DNA of 64,000 nucleotides from Rhabdornis inornatus (GCA_013397075.1 VWZS01007625.1:951271-1015270); one strand, 5' to 3'. Positions 11,676-26,432 are shown, counted from the stretch's first letter. Notes: generated by a model from the letters alone, not told the origin. A program made the numbers and translations.

Positions 11676-14600
11676 GATCTGCCGTTGTGCTCAGCTCCCT
11701 GTCAGGGTAGCCCAGGTTTGCCTCTGTGCACATCAGCGGGGTCAGGGCAGGGGGGAAAGGTGTGAGGATAAGTACACAGCACACATTAAACACAGCAGTC
11801 ACTCTTTGCTCTGCCCAGGCACTGCATTTAGCAGGCCCTGGCAGGGGGCTGGATTCTTTGCACAGTCCAAGGCCTGGCAGGGAGTTGGAATCTCTGCAGA
11901 ATGAGTGAAACCCAGTGTGGCAGGTCAAAGCAGCTGGGGCTTTCTCAGATGTGGTTTTCGGTCACGGGGACTGACCACATTGCTCCTGTGCCTCCGGGGC
12001 CACACGCCATGCTCTGGGCACAGCACAACCCCATGTACACTGTTTTGTAACCTCCCAGGGCTGTGATGATAATGTTACAGCAGTGGGGCAGAACAGCAAA
12101 TGCACAGACACAGGTAACCCAGCCCCACTCACCTCCCACCTCCTATGTTGGCACTGGAGGAGCTTGCTGTGAAGCCAGATCATGATGCACTTGATGCATG
12201 CCAACGAGAAAATTCACACCACTCCCTTTGCTGTTATGTTCCAGCCAAGCTAAAAATAAACTGCAGATAGAATTTTCTTTGTTTTCTTCACATGGTAGAG
12301 AAGAATGGAGTCTGAAGAATGAAGACCTAGAATGATTCCTGCAACCAGCATCCATGATTATGTACATTGCTGATGTCTTCAGCTCTTTGAGATTGTAAAG
12401 TGGGGAAGAAAATGGCACTGAGAGATCTTTAGGTAAGAGAAGTCATATACTTTTAAGCTTAGCAGAATCAGATTACCAGTGACGTTTTTCCCCTCATCCC
12501 TGCACATTATCTTGATCACGGTTAGAAAAAAATAAAAGGGGGGCAGCACATTAGCCTTTCTACAAAGAAGATAAGGAAATCCTTTTCTGCAGATCACAGA
12601 GGTTACACAACATCAGCAGGGGGAATTTGAAGCCCTTGCTGTTGCCACAGAACCTGCTGTCCTCCAACGACCAATTTGTAGACTGGTTAAGTTCAGAATG
12701 TAACTGAAACATCTTTAAATTAGTGCCTGAACATCTAAGGCAATGTCCTAATTCTGGAAGAAAGTCCAGTGTCACCTACCCTGTGAGCCATAGCCTACTA
12801 AGACAGCAGCATGAGGCATCTGAGATTTCCCAGGGGAAGCTGTTACAGGCAGAAAGGGGTGGGGAGTTCTGGGAATTTTTCACTAACTGATTTCCTGGAG
12901 GTAAGGCTGCTGCAGCCCCATCAGTGCTCTGGAGGAGGAAGAGGAGGTCTTCCATGGAGCACAGCCAACAGTCTGGGAGGTCAAAAGATGAGCAAGAGAA
13001 ATTGCCTTGGACAAGAACAGACTTCTCCGGCCCAGGCTCTTGGGCAAGAGGAGCCCTTGTGCAGAGTCTCATTTCTTTCTCCTGTTTTTTCAGGCTGGCA
13101 GGAAGAGTGCAGCTGACTGCAGCCAGTCCATGGTCAGTGTTGTCAGTGTTCATTCCTGGGGGTCAGCAGAGGCCAGTGCCCATCCTTGAAAGATTTCCTG
13201 CCTGCAGAAGAGCTGCCCTTCCCTCTGCAGATGCAGAGTGCAGCTGTCACAGCCAAGACACGACCATCAGCTGTCCCTAGTCAGACTTTGGTTAAAGACA
13301 GTCCCAAAATTTTGCTTACCTCGTGGTAATCCAGACTTTAGATAGCTCTGGATTATCCCCCTTGCCCAGCTCTGCAAAGTCAGCCCAAATCTGCCTGACT
13401 TTGAACTTAAGTGAAGAGCTTCCACAGGCTCTGGTCTCTCACTCTCTGGGGTCTCTGAAGTGTTTGGGTTTGTGTTTTGGCACTTCTAATTTTTTGGGGG
13501 GGGTAGGGGCAGGGAAAGGAGTGACTGGGGAGGCAACTGCCTTCTCCATGAATATGAACTGCACAGTCCTGAAATAGTAACACACCAAAGTCCTCTCCTC
13601 TCCTCTCCTCTCCATACTGTAAATCATCACAGGTCAATGATAAAAGCACATCTGACACGGTCACAGTGCCGTGAAGTTGTGCAGGGTCTTTCTTTTGTTG
13701 TCCAGAGGAATATTCTGAGCCAGAAGTTGCTTTTACAATATTATAATTTTGTCCCGTGAAATGCAAACAATCCACATGGCTCAAAAATCCAATGGGCTTG
13801 GTCTGGGGCTGGCTGAGTAATCCTGTTTGATTGTCAATCTATAGTAATTAGACCATGCACAATAAGCCATTTCATTACAAGACAGTCCAGAATCAGACCC
13901 TGAAAAAAGACTTCATCCACTCTGGTCAGCACCTGCCATTAGTGGTAACAGAACATTTTAATGAAAACCAAAAACTCGTACACAAAAACCACTCAATTCA
14001 AAGTGCTTTTATTGATGGAATTTAATGAAAATATTTTTCTTACATTTGTTAGGGGAAAAAACCTCCACCTAAAACAACCAGCAAAAGGTTAGTTAATTGG
14101 AAAAATAAATTTGAGGAAACATTTTAAAGTAGTTCTCATCAGGGCATCCAACTCCTCAGAATCCTGGACAGATGCAACATCTCCTACAGAGATGTTCCAG
14201 CCCAGCCCAGAATTAAGAAACAGCATATCCCTATTTCATACCCTGTCTGTTATATGTTTGTGTGGAGCTGCAGAATTAGGAGCTTATCTGAGCTGAACTC
14301 AGCACAGTAAGTACAAGAAACCTTTAAAGAAGCATCAAAACTCAGCACACGCTGAACAGAGAAAGGTGGCCTTGGCAGAAACCCCCATTTTCAGTGTCCT
14401 CTGAAGTGAAGTGTTTTTGTACCCATCCTGTGATCCCAGCATATGCAGGGAGTGCTCTGGGCTGGGCCAGAGATTTTGGGCTGTGCTCCCCATATGGTGT
14501 CACTTCTCACAGCTCCTGCCTGTCCCTGGCAAAGAGAGGCAGTGCTGGGGGCCTTGCACAGGCTCCATCCAACCTGTGCAGGGTGTTCTCATCTGACTGA

Positions 14601-16299
14601 TGGAGCTGTCTGATTCACTACAAAGCAAAGCATCTGTTAGGCAAAATTTAAGAAATTATTGCTTACCTTCCTTTTTAGTGAACTCATGATAAGCCAACTC
14701 ACATCCAAATACACGTCATTCCTGCCTGCTTCTCCAAACTCTACATTACCCCTTCTTTCCTGTAAATCCAGAACTGTGCTTTGAATTGATGAAAATGTGA
14801 CACTTCTTCCTGCAGTAATCAGCTAGCTGATGTTGAGCAATCCTGTGCTAGAAAGGGTATGGCTTTCCACCATCCCTAGCAGGGAGGCAGCAGGATATTT
14901 TTGCCACGTGTCACTCACATTAAAAGTTCGCAATTTCCCCTTGGTTCTCCTGGGTATAGTTTTGTTATCATACATGTACCTGCATCCTTAATACACTTTA
15001 CACCTTCAGATGCTGAACTCATCATCCTGAGGTGTGCAAAATAAATAACTGCCCTTTCCAGTCACAAATGTGGAAGTTCAGGGACAGATTTTAAAGCCCT
15101 TATCCTGTTGATTCACACTCTTGTGGGCAAGAAGCTCCACCCCATAGTCCCAGCAAGATGTTGCTTAACAAAGCAGCGTGCAGATTCTGCATTTTTAAGA
15201 TTTTCAGAGAATTGTCTGAGGTAGTGAGGGGTATTTGGTCTCTCATTTTGTGACAGTTCATTGAAATTCAAGTGTACTTCCTCTGAATTCTGGATCCTGC
15301 TATTCAGGGGATTTTAAGATCAACAAATAAAATTATTTCATGTTCAGTCTTGATGTTGGTTTCCTCAAAAGTACAAGAGGAGGTTATTGTAAGGGGCCCA
15401 TAAATGCTGATTACAGCATGTCCTATGCCCACGTTTGAATCCTTGTTTGAGAAAAGACAATAGGGGAGGCAAGGTATCCAACAGGATGCAGCTATCTGGT
15501 GTGCTGACTTTTTAAACTATGCCCAAAATAGGTCTAAAAAGAGCTCACACAGCACCTACTGCAGCAGTGCCTGAAAAAGCACTTTCCAGGAATGACAATG
15601 CTTGTGAAGATTGGTTGCATTGGTAGCATCACAGCAAAACTTACTCCAGATGAGCCCTGATGTGACAAACTGGGGACTGGGACAACGCTCACCCTAAGCC
15701 CCACAGCTTCATGATTTAATAAAATATCTGGTGTTTCTTCTACTAGAAGCATAGAATGGAGATGGGTTGTCAGGAAAGCTTGTCAGTCCATTACTATAAT
15801 TTAACATCAAGATGCACTTTTTTAGGAATGATTTCCAAAATACTCTCAGGGGAAAATTCTGTCACTGCTCCAGTGCCTGGCCACCACATGACTCCTGTGT
15901 GTCAGACCACTCCGTGGCCACTAGTGCTTGTACAACAAGGATAATTAAAGTTTTCTGTCATTAAAACTCACAGCATACATGCTTGTTTTAGAGAAATTGC
16001 TGTACTTCACCATGCTTCTGATGGACTCACCCAGCAGCACTAGTATAAGTGGTTTCTCATATTAAAAAAAGGGGGAAAGAGAAGGTGAAAAAATAAAAAT
16101 AAAAAAGCAGCATGATTTTTAGCCCCACTGTCGGAAGTGTGGCTCCACTCATGCCATGCATATGGTGCAGGACAGACCCAGCACTTCCTTGGGAATCTTT
16201 AGCAGCATAACTCGTCAAAGTTGATGCCTTAAGTTTTAGCTTTCATATTTTCCAGATTCTGTACTGTATTAGTATGTAACTCTGAACTTCATATAAGGT
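11676..16299. other. Non-coding stretch, no gene recognised
   Basis: Moderate GC with scattered AT-rich patches. Only the (TCCTC)n tract stands out. No exon or RNA gene could be supported. Confidence 0.5.
13591..13613. repeat. (TCCTC)n short tandem repeat
   Basis: About four to five perfect pentamer units, followed by TCCATAC. Confidence 0.9.
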
Positions 16300-16656
16300 G
16301 TTAGCAAGTTCTCCTCAGAGCTCAGTCACACTAAACAATTCTTGTCCAGCCCCACAACCAAGGACACTGCTGCAGCTTCAGGCCCAAAAAGTGCAAACAA
16401 CAGGGAATTGAGGAGAGAATCTGGGAGGATGGGACTGCAGAACCTGGAGCTGGAATTGGACAATGAACCCCAAGATGGAAATGGACCAAAACTTATAAAA
16501 GTGTGAAAACTCCTGACCCAGGGTCCATCTTGGGTGGAGCCACAGCCAGGCTCTTGTACTGCCCAAGGTGAATGCTTTGAAAGCCTTTTAATAAATCCCT
16601 ACTTTATTCCTTTAACACTGTCTAGCCTCTGTTCTAGGTAGCCTCTCAAGGCATCA
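16300..16656 (+). mobile_element. Solo LTR (passerine ERV type)
   Basis: Contains ACTTATAAAAG (TATAAAA at 16494-16500), AATAAA at 16590-16595, and a U5-like tail ending AGCCTCTCAAGGCATCA at 16656. This is an ordinary U3-R-U5 layout in a pattern I recognise from songbird LTRs. The left end is approximate. There are no retroviral genes on either side. Confidence 0.65.
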
Positions 16657-19600
16657 AAGTAACTGAAATAAAACATTTGAACTCTAGGTTATATTGGTTA
16701 CACCTGCGGGCCAGGATCCAAAAAAACCTTCCCTCCTCACACTGTCCTGCAAAGTGCAGACTTTGATGGCCAGGCTACCTGTGCCTTGGTCCTGCCACAT
16801 CCTTTGTGCTTCTGGGCACCAGGATGGGCTGCTCCCCATGCTGGTACAGGATTCAAGGGTCAGAGGAGAGCTCTGGCTGCAGAGGAGTGCTGTGGAACGC
16901 TGCTGATGGCAAACCCTGCTCTGCAGGATGCCCACTAGCACCAGAGCACTTACCATAGTCCACAGTATCCTTAAAAGCACCAGAACTACCCTGGGGACCT
17001 CCAGCCCACTGGGAAGCATGCAGCTGAGGCAAGAGAGAAGTGATGTTTATACTGCTGAAGGAAAACACATGCAGGATTCTTCTCTGACCTTGAGATTCCA
17101 GATAAATAAGGAGTAAGGGCAAATAAAGATGTCACCGGTTGATAACGCATGTACAGGAAATTCAGACACTGATTTATACTGACTGGTACATTTAACTGCA
17201 AAACTACAGTCACAGGCAAAACATTTGGGAGGCAGCACTCCTTCCTCCTAAGGCCACCCTGCCCATGCCATTTGCTCTGGTTTGCTGTAGAAGTGTTGAA
17301 GTGAGGGTGTGGGGGTGCCTCCCAAGCATCCACACAGAACCACATTAACACGTTGCTGCTTTTGTGCAGAACACTCAGGGAACTCGGGTACAACCTTCCT
17401 GCCTCAGTGGGGACCTGTTCAAAGTGCCTGATACAAAGAGGGCTCCAGCCACAGCCTAGGCTGTCCCTAGGCACGGAGGGCTGTGTTCAAAGCACAGCCT
17501 GGGTGCCACCCACCAGCCCTGCTGTACAGCACATCTACCTGCCTGCAGCTGGCCCTGCCTGCAGCTGGCCGTGCAAAAGCAGCTGCACACCTGCCTTGGA
17601 AGCACCAACCCTCTGCTCCTGGTCCCCTCACTCACAGCTGCCAGCCCAGCTCTGCCAGACCCGTGGCAGGGTGAGGCTGTGCCCTGTGTCCCCCTCAGCA
17701 GCTTCCACACAGAATGGCTGCACCTCAGCAGAGGAGGGACCACCTGATGCAGGAGGTTTAAATGCAGTGTGGAAAATAAAAGAAAAAAACAAAACAACGC
17801 TGTCTTGTCTTGGCACTGACTTAAAACTGTTGCCTCCTTCCCAGCCTGATGAGGAATACAAAAACCTCCCACCCTGCACAGGTCTGGGTGATTGCTGCTG
17901 CTTTCACTGCAATTTCACTGCTTTCCCTCCTTGCAAAACTAAGAGGGAATTTTCTCAAGTTGAGGAAAGTGGCAAACATTTTCCATTCCCTGCTCACTTC
18001 CTACCCTGTTTCCCTTTCCAGTCGCTGAAGCACAAATGGCATATCAGAGCAACTTCAGCCTGTTCTTAAAACAGTCTCTGTTTCACCCACTGCTTTCTGC
18101 AAGACTGACCCCAGTTATCTTGATTTTTTATAGTGCCAACAATAACCCTACTCCTCTACCATCATTTGGGTGTGTAGGATCATATTTCTTCACAGAATTT
18201 ATAATTATATGCTATAACTATTTTCTTTCACAAGTTTGAAATGCTGCCTGTTTGGCCCATGCTTTCTTGATATATTTTATTTTTAATGTCATGACGATTT
18301 TGTCTTTCATGCATTTAACACTTTGTTCCTGTAGGTATTACAGCAGCCTTCTTTCCCTGTATTTCCCACTTCTAACGAGGAACACTTCAGCCCCCATGCC
18401 CACACAGTCTTGCAAGGTGTCTTTTTCGTATCTCCAGCACTTGGGCTCTTCTTTTACTTGCTTCCATTAGATTCTGAACTGCTTGTGACTTGATCCAATA
18501 ACCTTTCCACATGTTATTTTTATGCCTGCCTGGCTGTGATCATGGCTTTCTGAAGCATTTCTGGAGCTGCAGGCTCCTCAGCAAAGCCTCCCGTGCCCCT
18601 CTTGCCCACGCTTTCCCTGCCAGACTGGTTCCTCTTAGCCTATCTCAACCTCAGGAAGTGCCATTTCCGTCTAGGCACGGGCAGAATCCCTGACACAATT
18701 TCTGTCAGTGACACAGCCCAAACCCCTCTCTGGTGGGAAGCAGTGACTCTCCAGGCTCAGGCACAGCCGTGAGCACTTCATGGCCAACTCAGCATCCTCT
18801 GAGCTCCTGCTCCTCTTTGTTTCCACAGTTGTACAGCTGATGAGGTACACAGCCTTCGGGCCAAGTCCTCTCCTCCTGCTCCTGAGGGCAAGGTGGCAGC
18901 AAAGGCAGCACACCCTTCCCCGGGGACTTGTGTGGAGAGAGCTCCAAGGCAAGGGAAGAGATGGCACACATTCCATGTCAGCCATCACCCCATGGCTGTG
19001 CTGCCTTTAAGATCTGCTCAGCAATTCACCCACAGATTTGGGGGCTGCCATTCCAAGGATGATTTATTTCCTGCCAGGGAGGTGGAGGACTTTTGGACTT
19101 TTGTGAGTCCAAAGGTGGAGGGAGGTGAGCAGTGACGTGGATCCACGTGCTGCAGGAAATGTCAGAACATTTGCAGTGCTCAGTGAACAAAGGCTCCCCA
19201 TCAATGCTCCCAGGATGTCTGCAGGATCGCAGGGCTCCCAGGGACAAGGCTTTCCCTCCAAAGGCAGTGCTGTGATTAACTGTCTAAATAAAGGAGGGGG
19301 CAGAATATCTGCCCTTGCAGCCTGCCCACTCCGAACACAAGGAGCACGGCCCTCCCCTCTCCTGCACCCTTCTTCACACTCCCTAAGAATTCTAAGTGTC
19401 ACCAAATCTATTTGCTTAGAATTTCCCCACGACAGAGAAGGTGATTAAATACATGTTTCTTAACACTTAATTAAATAAAAGCTGAGACCAAGCCTGGTTA
19501 CTCCAGTCTCCAAGGGTGTCCTTCAGGGTATCCTTCTACCTGCAAAGGCAGCAGACACAGTGCAGGAGTGGACTGTCCTTCTGGGTGCACAGTACCCCCT

Positions 19601-22600
19601 CCCTGGATGCCAGCACCCTGAGATGTGCTGCCCCAGCCCAGGCTGTGCCCCTCCCCATGCCCATGGATGCACATGAGACTGTTCACAGGCACTGTGCTCT
19701 CTGCCTGTTCTGGAGCTCTCTCCTTCCATCTGTTTGTGCACAGACAGGACACTGACTGCAAATCCCCAAACCCCACAGCTCTAAACGGGGGTTACCCTGC
19801 CCCCCTCAGCCCACATCTCTGGCATCTCTTTTTTTCAAGATACAACTTCAGAATCAGATGTGACTGGAGAACCTTTTGCACAACAGTGTGTGAAGGGGAA
19901 GCTGTGAACTGAGAAAAGATCATGCAGAAATGAGGTTCACAAAGGAAGATGACTTCTGCATTACCTAAATAACACAGGAAGCAAAGTCTCACTGTTAGAT
20001 AAGAATATCAAATAATTCTTCACTTTCTCAATGGCCAGCTGTGCTCTAAAAAAAGTTTAGCCTCTTACCATTTCCTGTTTCCGTGGTGGCAGAGTGCATC
20101 CCCCACTGACCTCTGGCAGCAGATTTGGCCCTGGTTCACTGCAGGGCTGGTAAAGCCAAATGTCCCCAAGGGGAAGATGTGTGGACACCAGCTTTGCCAT
20201 GCAGCAGAGGGACGAGCACCAGAGCCCCCTCCATGTGTCTGGCTGGGAAGAGGGAGCTGGCCTGGACAGCATCTTCCTTGAAGAAGTGAAGCTTTTCCCA
20301 GGTCTGCTTTGAATGTGTTGGCAGGGGGCCACCTGCAGCCGCTGGCCCCATCCCATCACGTGTGAATATTGTGAATATTCACTCCCAGGAGCCCAGGGCA
20401 GGGCCAGGCTCAGCTCAGATCCCTGTGCAGTGAGCTGGAGGAGGAGGCTGAGCTTTGCAGCCCCATCTGAAAAGGGCTGGGATTGCAGATGCCAGAAGGC
20501 TCCAGCTGAAAGGTGGTTTGGGTTTAGAGCAGCTATTGTGATTTCAGCAGCTGCAAACTGAGAGAAACATGCAAATCTTTCCCTACATTATATTAGTGAC
20601 TTGTCAAATCACATTGCAAAGTCCTTCCTAGAGATCACAGTGCTGCAGGGGACAAAAGGCACAGGACATGGCAACAGGTGGGAAAAGCAGGTATGGAATA
20701 TGGAAGACAGTAGCTGTAAAATCTAATCTACCTTAGTCTCCCCAAAATACTGTGACAGTTGAAAAAGATTCAAGCAAAAACTTCATCTTTCCAAGGAAGC
20801 AAAGGGAGCCTGAAAGGGGAGATGAATAAGAGACACATTTTTAATTTAATATGTCTAAATCAGAGGCAGGAGGTCTGCTCAAAAGTTAAATGGAGAAGAG
20901 TAAGCAGGTTATTGTAGTGTGCCACACAGATATTAAAGATACTGCATTCATAGATCAAACCTTGAAAAATGTTGGATTTAAGAGAAACACCAGGAGCAGG
21001 AAACTTGTGAAAAAGCTTTTATATACAGCACAAAAGTACCCAAATTATATGTTCTTTTCTGGAAGACAGGGGAATTCTTCACTCAGGATATAATGGACTC
21101 AGAAATTTAAAAGAAGAGATTGCGAGAATATTCCTCCTCAAATATAGAAACCCTCAGCTGGAACAGGGCAGCGTGCACAGCACAAGAAGGAGTGGGGCTG
21201 CATGGCTGGGTGGGAAAGCAGAGCACTATCACAGCAGACCAGCATGGAAACCACAGGAACGTGCCAAAGGGGGCAGAAATAGGAGCTCTGAGGAAATGCT
21301 TCTTGCAAAATCCACACCAAGCAAAAAGGCAGGAGACATTCAGAAGGAGCATGGAGAGGGTGGGAATAAGGAGAGGCCAGAGCAGGGCCAAGCTGTGAGC
21401 AGAGCTGCCACGTGTGTGCAAGGTGCCAGATATAACCTGAGGGAATTATTAAAGTGAATGATTTCAAAGAAAAGTGAGAGAGACAACAGAGCTGCCTCCT
21501 TTTCCAAGGAAAATCAAAGGATGACAATGCTTGCCTGTGCTGAGAGCTGAACAAATATGCAGAACAGACATTTCCCTGTGCTTAGTGTGAGAAGTTGTAT
21601 TTGGTGGTGTGGCAGGCAGCAGATGCTTTTCCAGACTGGAGGCTTCAGCTGATTTCCTCCAGGGGTAAAAACAACCAATTTCATTCCACCCTATTATCTC
21701 TCAGTGCTCTTAGGAAGGCACTGCTTTAGGAAACAGCCATTTGGGCTGCACCCTGTGCCTCAGCCCTTCACAGGCAGGAGGGGCACCATAAACCTTAGGG
21801 TAATATAAGCAATATACTGATGTGCTGATAAGCAATAGAGAAACACAACCAAAACTGCGTAAGGCTTCTGAAAGACTGCTTCTGGTTTAAAACTCAACAG
21901 CAGCATCTTAACAATCCTCTTAGAGAGCAGAGTAACTGAGTGATGACTGTGGATAAAGTCCCATCTGTTGAAAGGAGTCAGCCAGAGGCCTCCACCTTTA
22001 AAACCAGACTCAGTGGGAAGAGAAAGCTTTGCCATGAAATGCAACATCCCCATCCCTGCTGCAGCTGCTCACTCTCTGGCTTCCCTGCATAAATTCTGGG
22101 GGAAGCACGTTCCCAACTCAGGAGCAAGAGATGCTGCAGAGGAGCTGACAGCCAGCCAGGGAGGATGGAGCTGAGCAGTACTGAGAGCAAACCACAGCAG
22201 AGGTTTCTGTGCTGCTGCTGACTCCCTGGGGCTGTGACAGGCTCTGAACCGCCGGGTTTCACTGTCTGCTCCAGACAGGAACAGCAGCACAGATCTTTCT
22301 CTCAGCTTTCTGTACCTGAGGCTGGGCCTCCCTGCAGCAGCCTCAGCAGTGTTGGTGGAGAGGAGCTGCAGGTGAGCCAGGCTCCCACCCACTCTCCTTT
22401 CCTACCTCTTGTCATCAGTGCTTCCTTACCCACCTCTGGTAAATCTCATCATGCATAAGGTCTCCACCATAGTCCTGTATTGGCCACAAAGGTTGGTTTA
22501 TGCTGCCTTCTGACACTAGCAGTGGAAAATATGGTTCCAGTGCTGCCAGGTTCATGGCATGCTCAGGACTGGCTGCAAATAACAAATTGAATGTGCAGAA

Positions 22601-25600
22601 GGTGAGGAAAAAGCAAACACTGGCCAAATAGTGTTAGAAACATGAGTAACAAAGTGATGGAGAGAAGCTGGGTAAGGTTATCAGGACAGGGACAGAAGAA
22701 TCTTTCTTCTGGGCAATGCAACATGGCCAATGCTCCTCTTTGATAAGCATGTATGAAACCTTCCTGCAGGTGACAAAGCTGCTCTGGGAAGCAGGAGAGC
22801 CAAAGCTTTGGACCTGTATGGCCAAGGAGAACACTATGTCCCAGGTGAGGCAGTGGAAGTCTGTTGGGAGTAGAGAACTTTGTGGTTAATTTAATTGTAT
22901 TTATTCCTCTTCAAAAATCAGGTAATCTCAGTCTTGCAGAAATGCTTTAGCAACGTCCTTGGGGCTACATTTTATCTCTGTTTCAGAGCATCAGAAACAC
23001 TGCACTTTGGAGTCATTGCAGTGCTGTCCCAGAGGGAAGGGCTGGTATAATACCTTACACTGACAAACTGGAAAATTCTATCAAGGTAGCAAATGCTTTG
23101 CCAGGATGGTGGCAGGGCCTGCTGGGGAAATGTCATAACGTTTTTAATTGAACCATAAAGACACACGCTGTGTGAGCAGCAGTCACTGGGGGACACACGC
23201 AGAGATGCTGCTTTCCTGCTTTCCTGAAACAAAGAATGATCAAGACATGAAGTCAATTATTTTCAGAAGTTTTAGGAAAGGCACCATGCACTGAGGGGAG
23301 AGTGGGAGACAAACAGAATCCAGAAACAAAAGAGATGAAGGGAGAGATGCCAGAGCCACTGAGCACAAAAGCACCCAGATTATCTGCAGTACACACACCG
23401 GTGCTCGCAGGCTCATCACAATCCCCCATGGCAGAGCTGTGAGCAATTACTTCTGGTTCAGCTGCATGCAAATATTTGCAGAGAGCAAGCCAAGAGACAA
23501 CAAACAAACAGGCAGTGTGGTTCAGGGGCTGGATTTTGCCCCGTGCAGCTGCACATGCGCCCAGAAACCCAGCAGGGAGAGCGATGGCACTGGCACAGTT
23601 TAGGGGCAAGGGACACCTGCATTTTGGGAAGGCACATCAGAGCTGCACAGCCACACGGGACAGGTGAGCTCTCAGTGCCCACATGCCACCAGCAGTCCCC
23701 TCCAAAGACACTGGTGGGAAATTTGCCCAAGGGTTTCCCTGCCGAGAGAGCCAGTGGGATGAAAAGGGCCTGGGGTCAGCAGGCAGTGGTGCCCTGCCCT
23801 GCTGGGGGAAAATGAGGCAATGCCATTTCTGCCTCCAGTCTGCAGCCTTGATCAAGCACAGGAATGCCTTGTGCCGTTATAGGAATTAAATTACTTTTTA
23901 GCTGAACCACTTGCCCACTGCAGTCCCAGACTGCAGGCCCTGGGGCGTTTCTCATGAAGAATACCTATATCATATCTCATTTGGATTCTCTGAATTTTCT
24001 TACTCTTTCCTCTGTGGCTGTGGGGAAAAAAGGCCCTCTCTTGCTCCTCTGCTCCTGCCAGACACTCTCTCTGATGTCCTCATCTCCATCTATGAGCCAG
24101 CAGTGTGCTTCACAGGCAGAGCCTTGTGGATGCAGGCACATGAAAAGGAAAAAATCTAAAGTACTAGGGGCAATTTTCCATGAGGTGGATACATGGATCA
24201 TGAGGTGGATATGTGTAGCTGCCCAGAAAAAGAAAGCATCTAAGCTGTTTCTTTTTGTTTTCTCTCTTTGCTATTCAGAGAACCTCTGTGTCATCTGAGC
24301 AGAGACACAGCAGGGAGCTGCTGCTTGCTTTGCCAAAGCAATGAGAAGGAACAGTCTTTGTTAAAGACACCACCCTCGTAGGGATTGCAAGTACAAAGGA
24401 GATGGAATTATCCAGTTGAACCCAATCCACAGAAAACACTGCACTGAGGAGCAGGAGGAAGGGGAGTGCCTGGCTGTGGGCGATGGGCCAGGCACGGACA
24501 TACGAATCACATTAAAAACCTATAAAGGAGCACCAGAAAATGTGTTTTATATAGGAGTACTTTCACTCCCACCTGCCTGTCTAGCTCTACAGCTTTTGCA
24601 GGAGGAGACTCCAGTGATGCCAAGGTGGCAGGATCTGAGCCCAGCACACCAGGGCAGCCTGAGGCTTACGGTCAGGGTACCCATCCTGCCAGGAGGGACA
24701 GCTAGGGCATGGCAGGAGCAGGAGGCTGGGTGCAATGGCAGGAGGGCTCAGGACATCTGGTTTGCCTGTGAGTTCAGTGTCCAGGTCCCCCAGGACTGCC
24801 ATGTGAGCATGGAAGCTGTCTCCAGCCCAGGTGAGCAGCAAAAAAGGGTCTCACAGCTGCCATGTGCCCCAAGCAAAGGGTCCCTGGCATCCAGCCATGA
24901 CAGCTCCAGCTCAGGGGCACTGGCACAAACCAGCACAAGTTCTGTGTGTGCTTTTGTAAAGGATTTTTAAAACATCAGGTCATAGCTGTGCCCAGACCAA
25001 GCTGCAAGCATGAAGGAGCAAGCTCTCACTAGGCTGCTGACCACAGCCTGAATATGTGCTATCAGTCCTCCAGAGTGCCTTCAGTTCCTCACATCTGCTG
25101 GGACAGGGTGTTGAGGCCCCCAGTCTGCTCCCAGCTGTCAGATCTGCTTGTCCAGCTTGCACATACACTCCTGGCAGCCACAAGGGCTGCTGGGTCAGCT
25201 GGCTGCCACCCGAGCTGCCAGACTGCCTTTCCAAAGAAAGGTGTCTTCCAAAGCCAGAAACATAAAAAATGGGATGGCTGAGTGAACCACCATTGTTTTT
25301 CATGTGGAAGAGAGGCAAAGTGCAAGCAAAGTCATTTGATTGCAGAAAATTCCCCACAATTTACTGCTAAAACCAGTGACAGTGTGGTTTTGATTGCTCA
25401 AGTCAGGAGAACAAGCGCTTATAAAAAAGAATAATTGAAGATACTATAAGCCATTATTAGTCCTACAGTAAACACAAATGCCTCCTGCAAAGCACAAAGA
25501 AATGCCCTATCAAAAGTGTCACGGATGTGTTGTTCTCTGTGACTTCCCAAAGAGCACTTCACTTTGGGATGATTTATGCCCAAAGTAAAAAACACAGGGT

Positions 25601-26243
25601 AATAATTTTTAATAGATTTTTAGTTTCTTTGTGAAACAAGCATCACTCAGATTAAGCAATGATATTCAATGTAAGATTCCTAATGCCTTTAATTAATCAC
25701 ATCCTCATTTCTAAGTGAATAGATTGTGTAGATGAGAGAAACAAGCAAACTGTTAACCCTTAGCACCTCACTGGTGTTTTCAAAGATCCCTGAATTTGAG
25801 CACAGACCCTTTGGAAGGCAGGCAGGGACTGATCTGAGAACACACTGGCTCAGTCTCATTGGCAGCTGAATGACAGTCCAAGGGAGCCCACCACTGGGAG
25901 ATGAGCCCCAGACTCCAGAGGCCAGTGCCAAGGCCACCCCATGCCACATCCCACATCCATCACTGCAAAAGGCAGGAGGCAGCTAATGCACAGCAGAGGT
26001 TACCGGCCTGGTGGCTCGGGATCAATACCTCAGTGAATGGAAAAACCATTATGGCCAAAAACTGTCCTGCTGAACTTGCATAATGCAGAGTAAAGTGTGA
26101 TGGGAAGGAGTCATCTCCCCATGGGCTCCTGACTTTCACCCTGGTTCTGGGGTGACCACGTACATGGATGGCACAGGGCTGTCACCAGCCAGGGCTCCCA
26201 AACACAGCAGACACAGAGGGCTGTGGTTTGTGGAACCATGAGG
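16657..26243. other. Non-coding stretch, no gene recognised
   Basis: The longest open frames (238 codons at 17353-18069 +, 184 codons at 24416-24970 +) have compositions typical of GC-rich intergenic DNA and no recognisable domain. No further mobile element was identified by eye. Confidence 0.5.
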
Positions 26244-26432
26244 AGCCCTGCCTGCTCCTTGTCCCCTGTCTGTGCCCTGTGCCCTGCCTGTTCCCTGTCC
26301 CCTGCCTGCTCCCTGTCTGTGCCCTGCCTTCTCCTTGTCCCCTGCCTGCTCCCTGGCCCCTGCCCGCTCCCTGTGCCCTGCCTGCTCCCTGTCTGCTCCT
26401 TGTCCCCTGTCTGTCCCCTGCCTGCTCCCTGT
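26244..26432. repeat. CCCTGCCTGCTCCCTGT-type minisatellite
   Basis: About 190 bp of imperfect 10-20-bp units built on CCCTG(C/T)CTG and CTCC(C/T)TGTC. All six reading frames stay open across it because the unit contains no stop in either direction. This makes long Gly/Gln/Arg-rich and Cys/Pro/Leu-rich artefact ORFs. Confidence 0.9.

Noticed and set aside
17353..18069. A 238-codon open frame on the + strand
   Set aside because: Composition is that of GC-rich intergenic sequence. There is no domain, no conserved motif, and no splice or promoter context.
24416..24970. A 184-codon open frame on the + strand
   Set aside because: It resembles no family I know. It has no promoter, and the frame begins and ends without exon signals.
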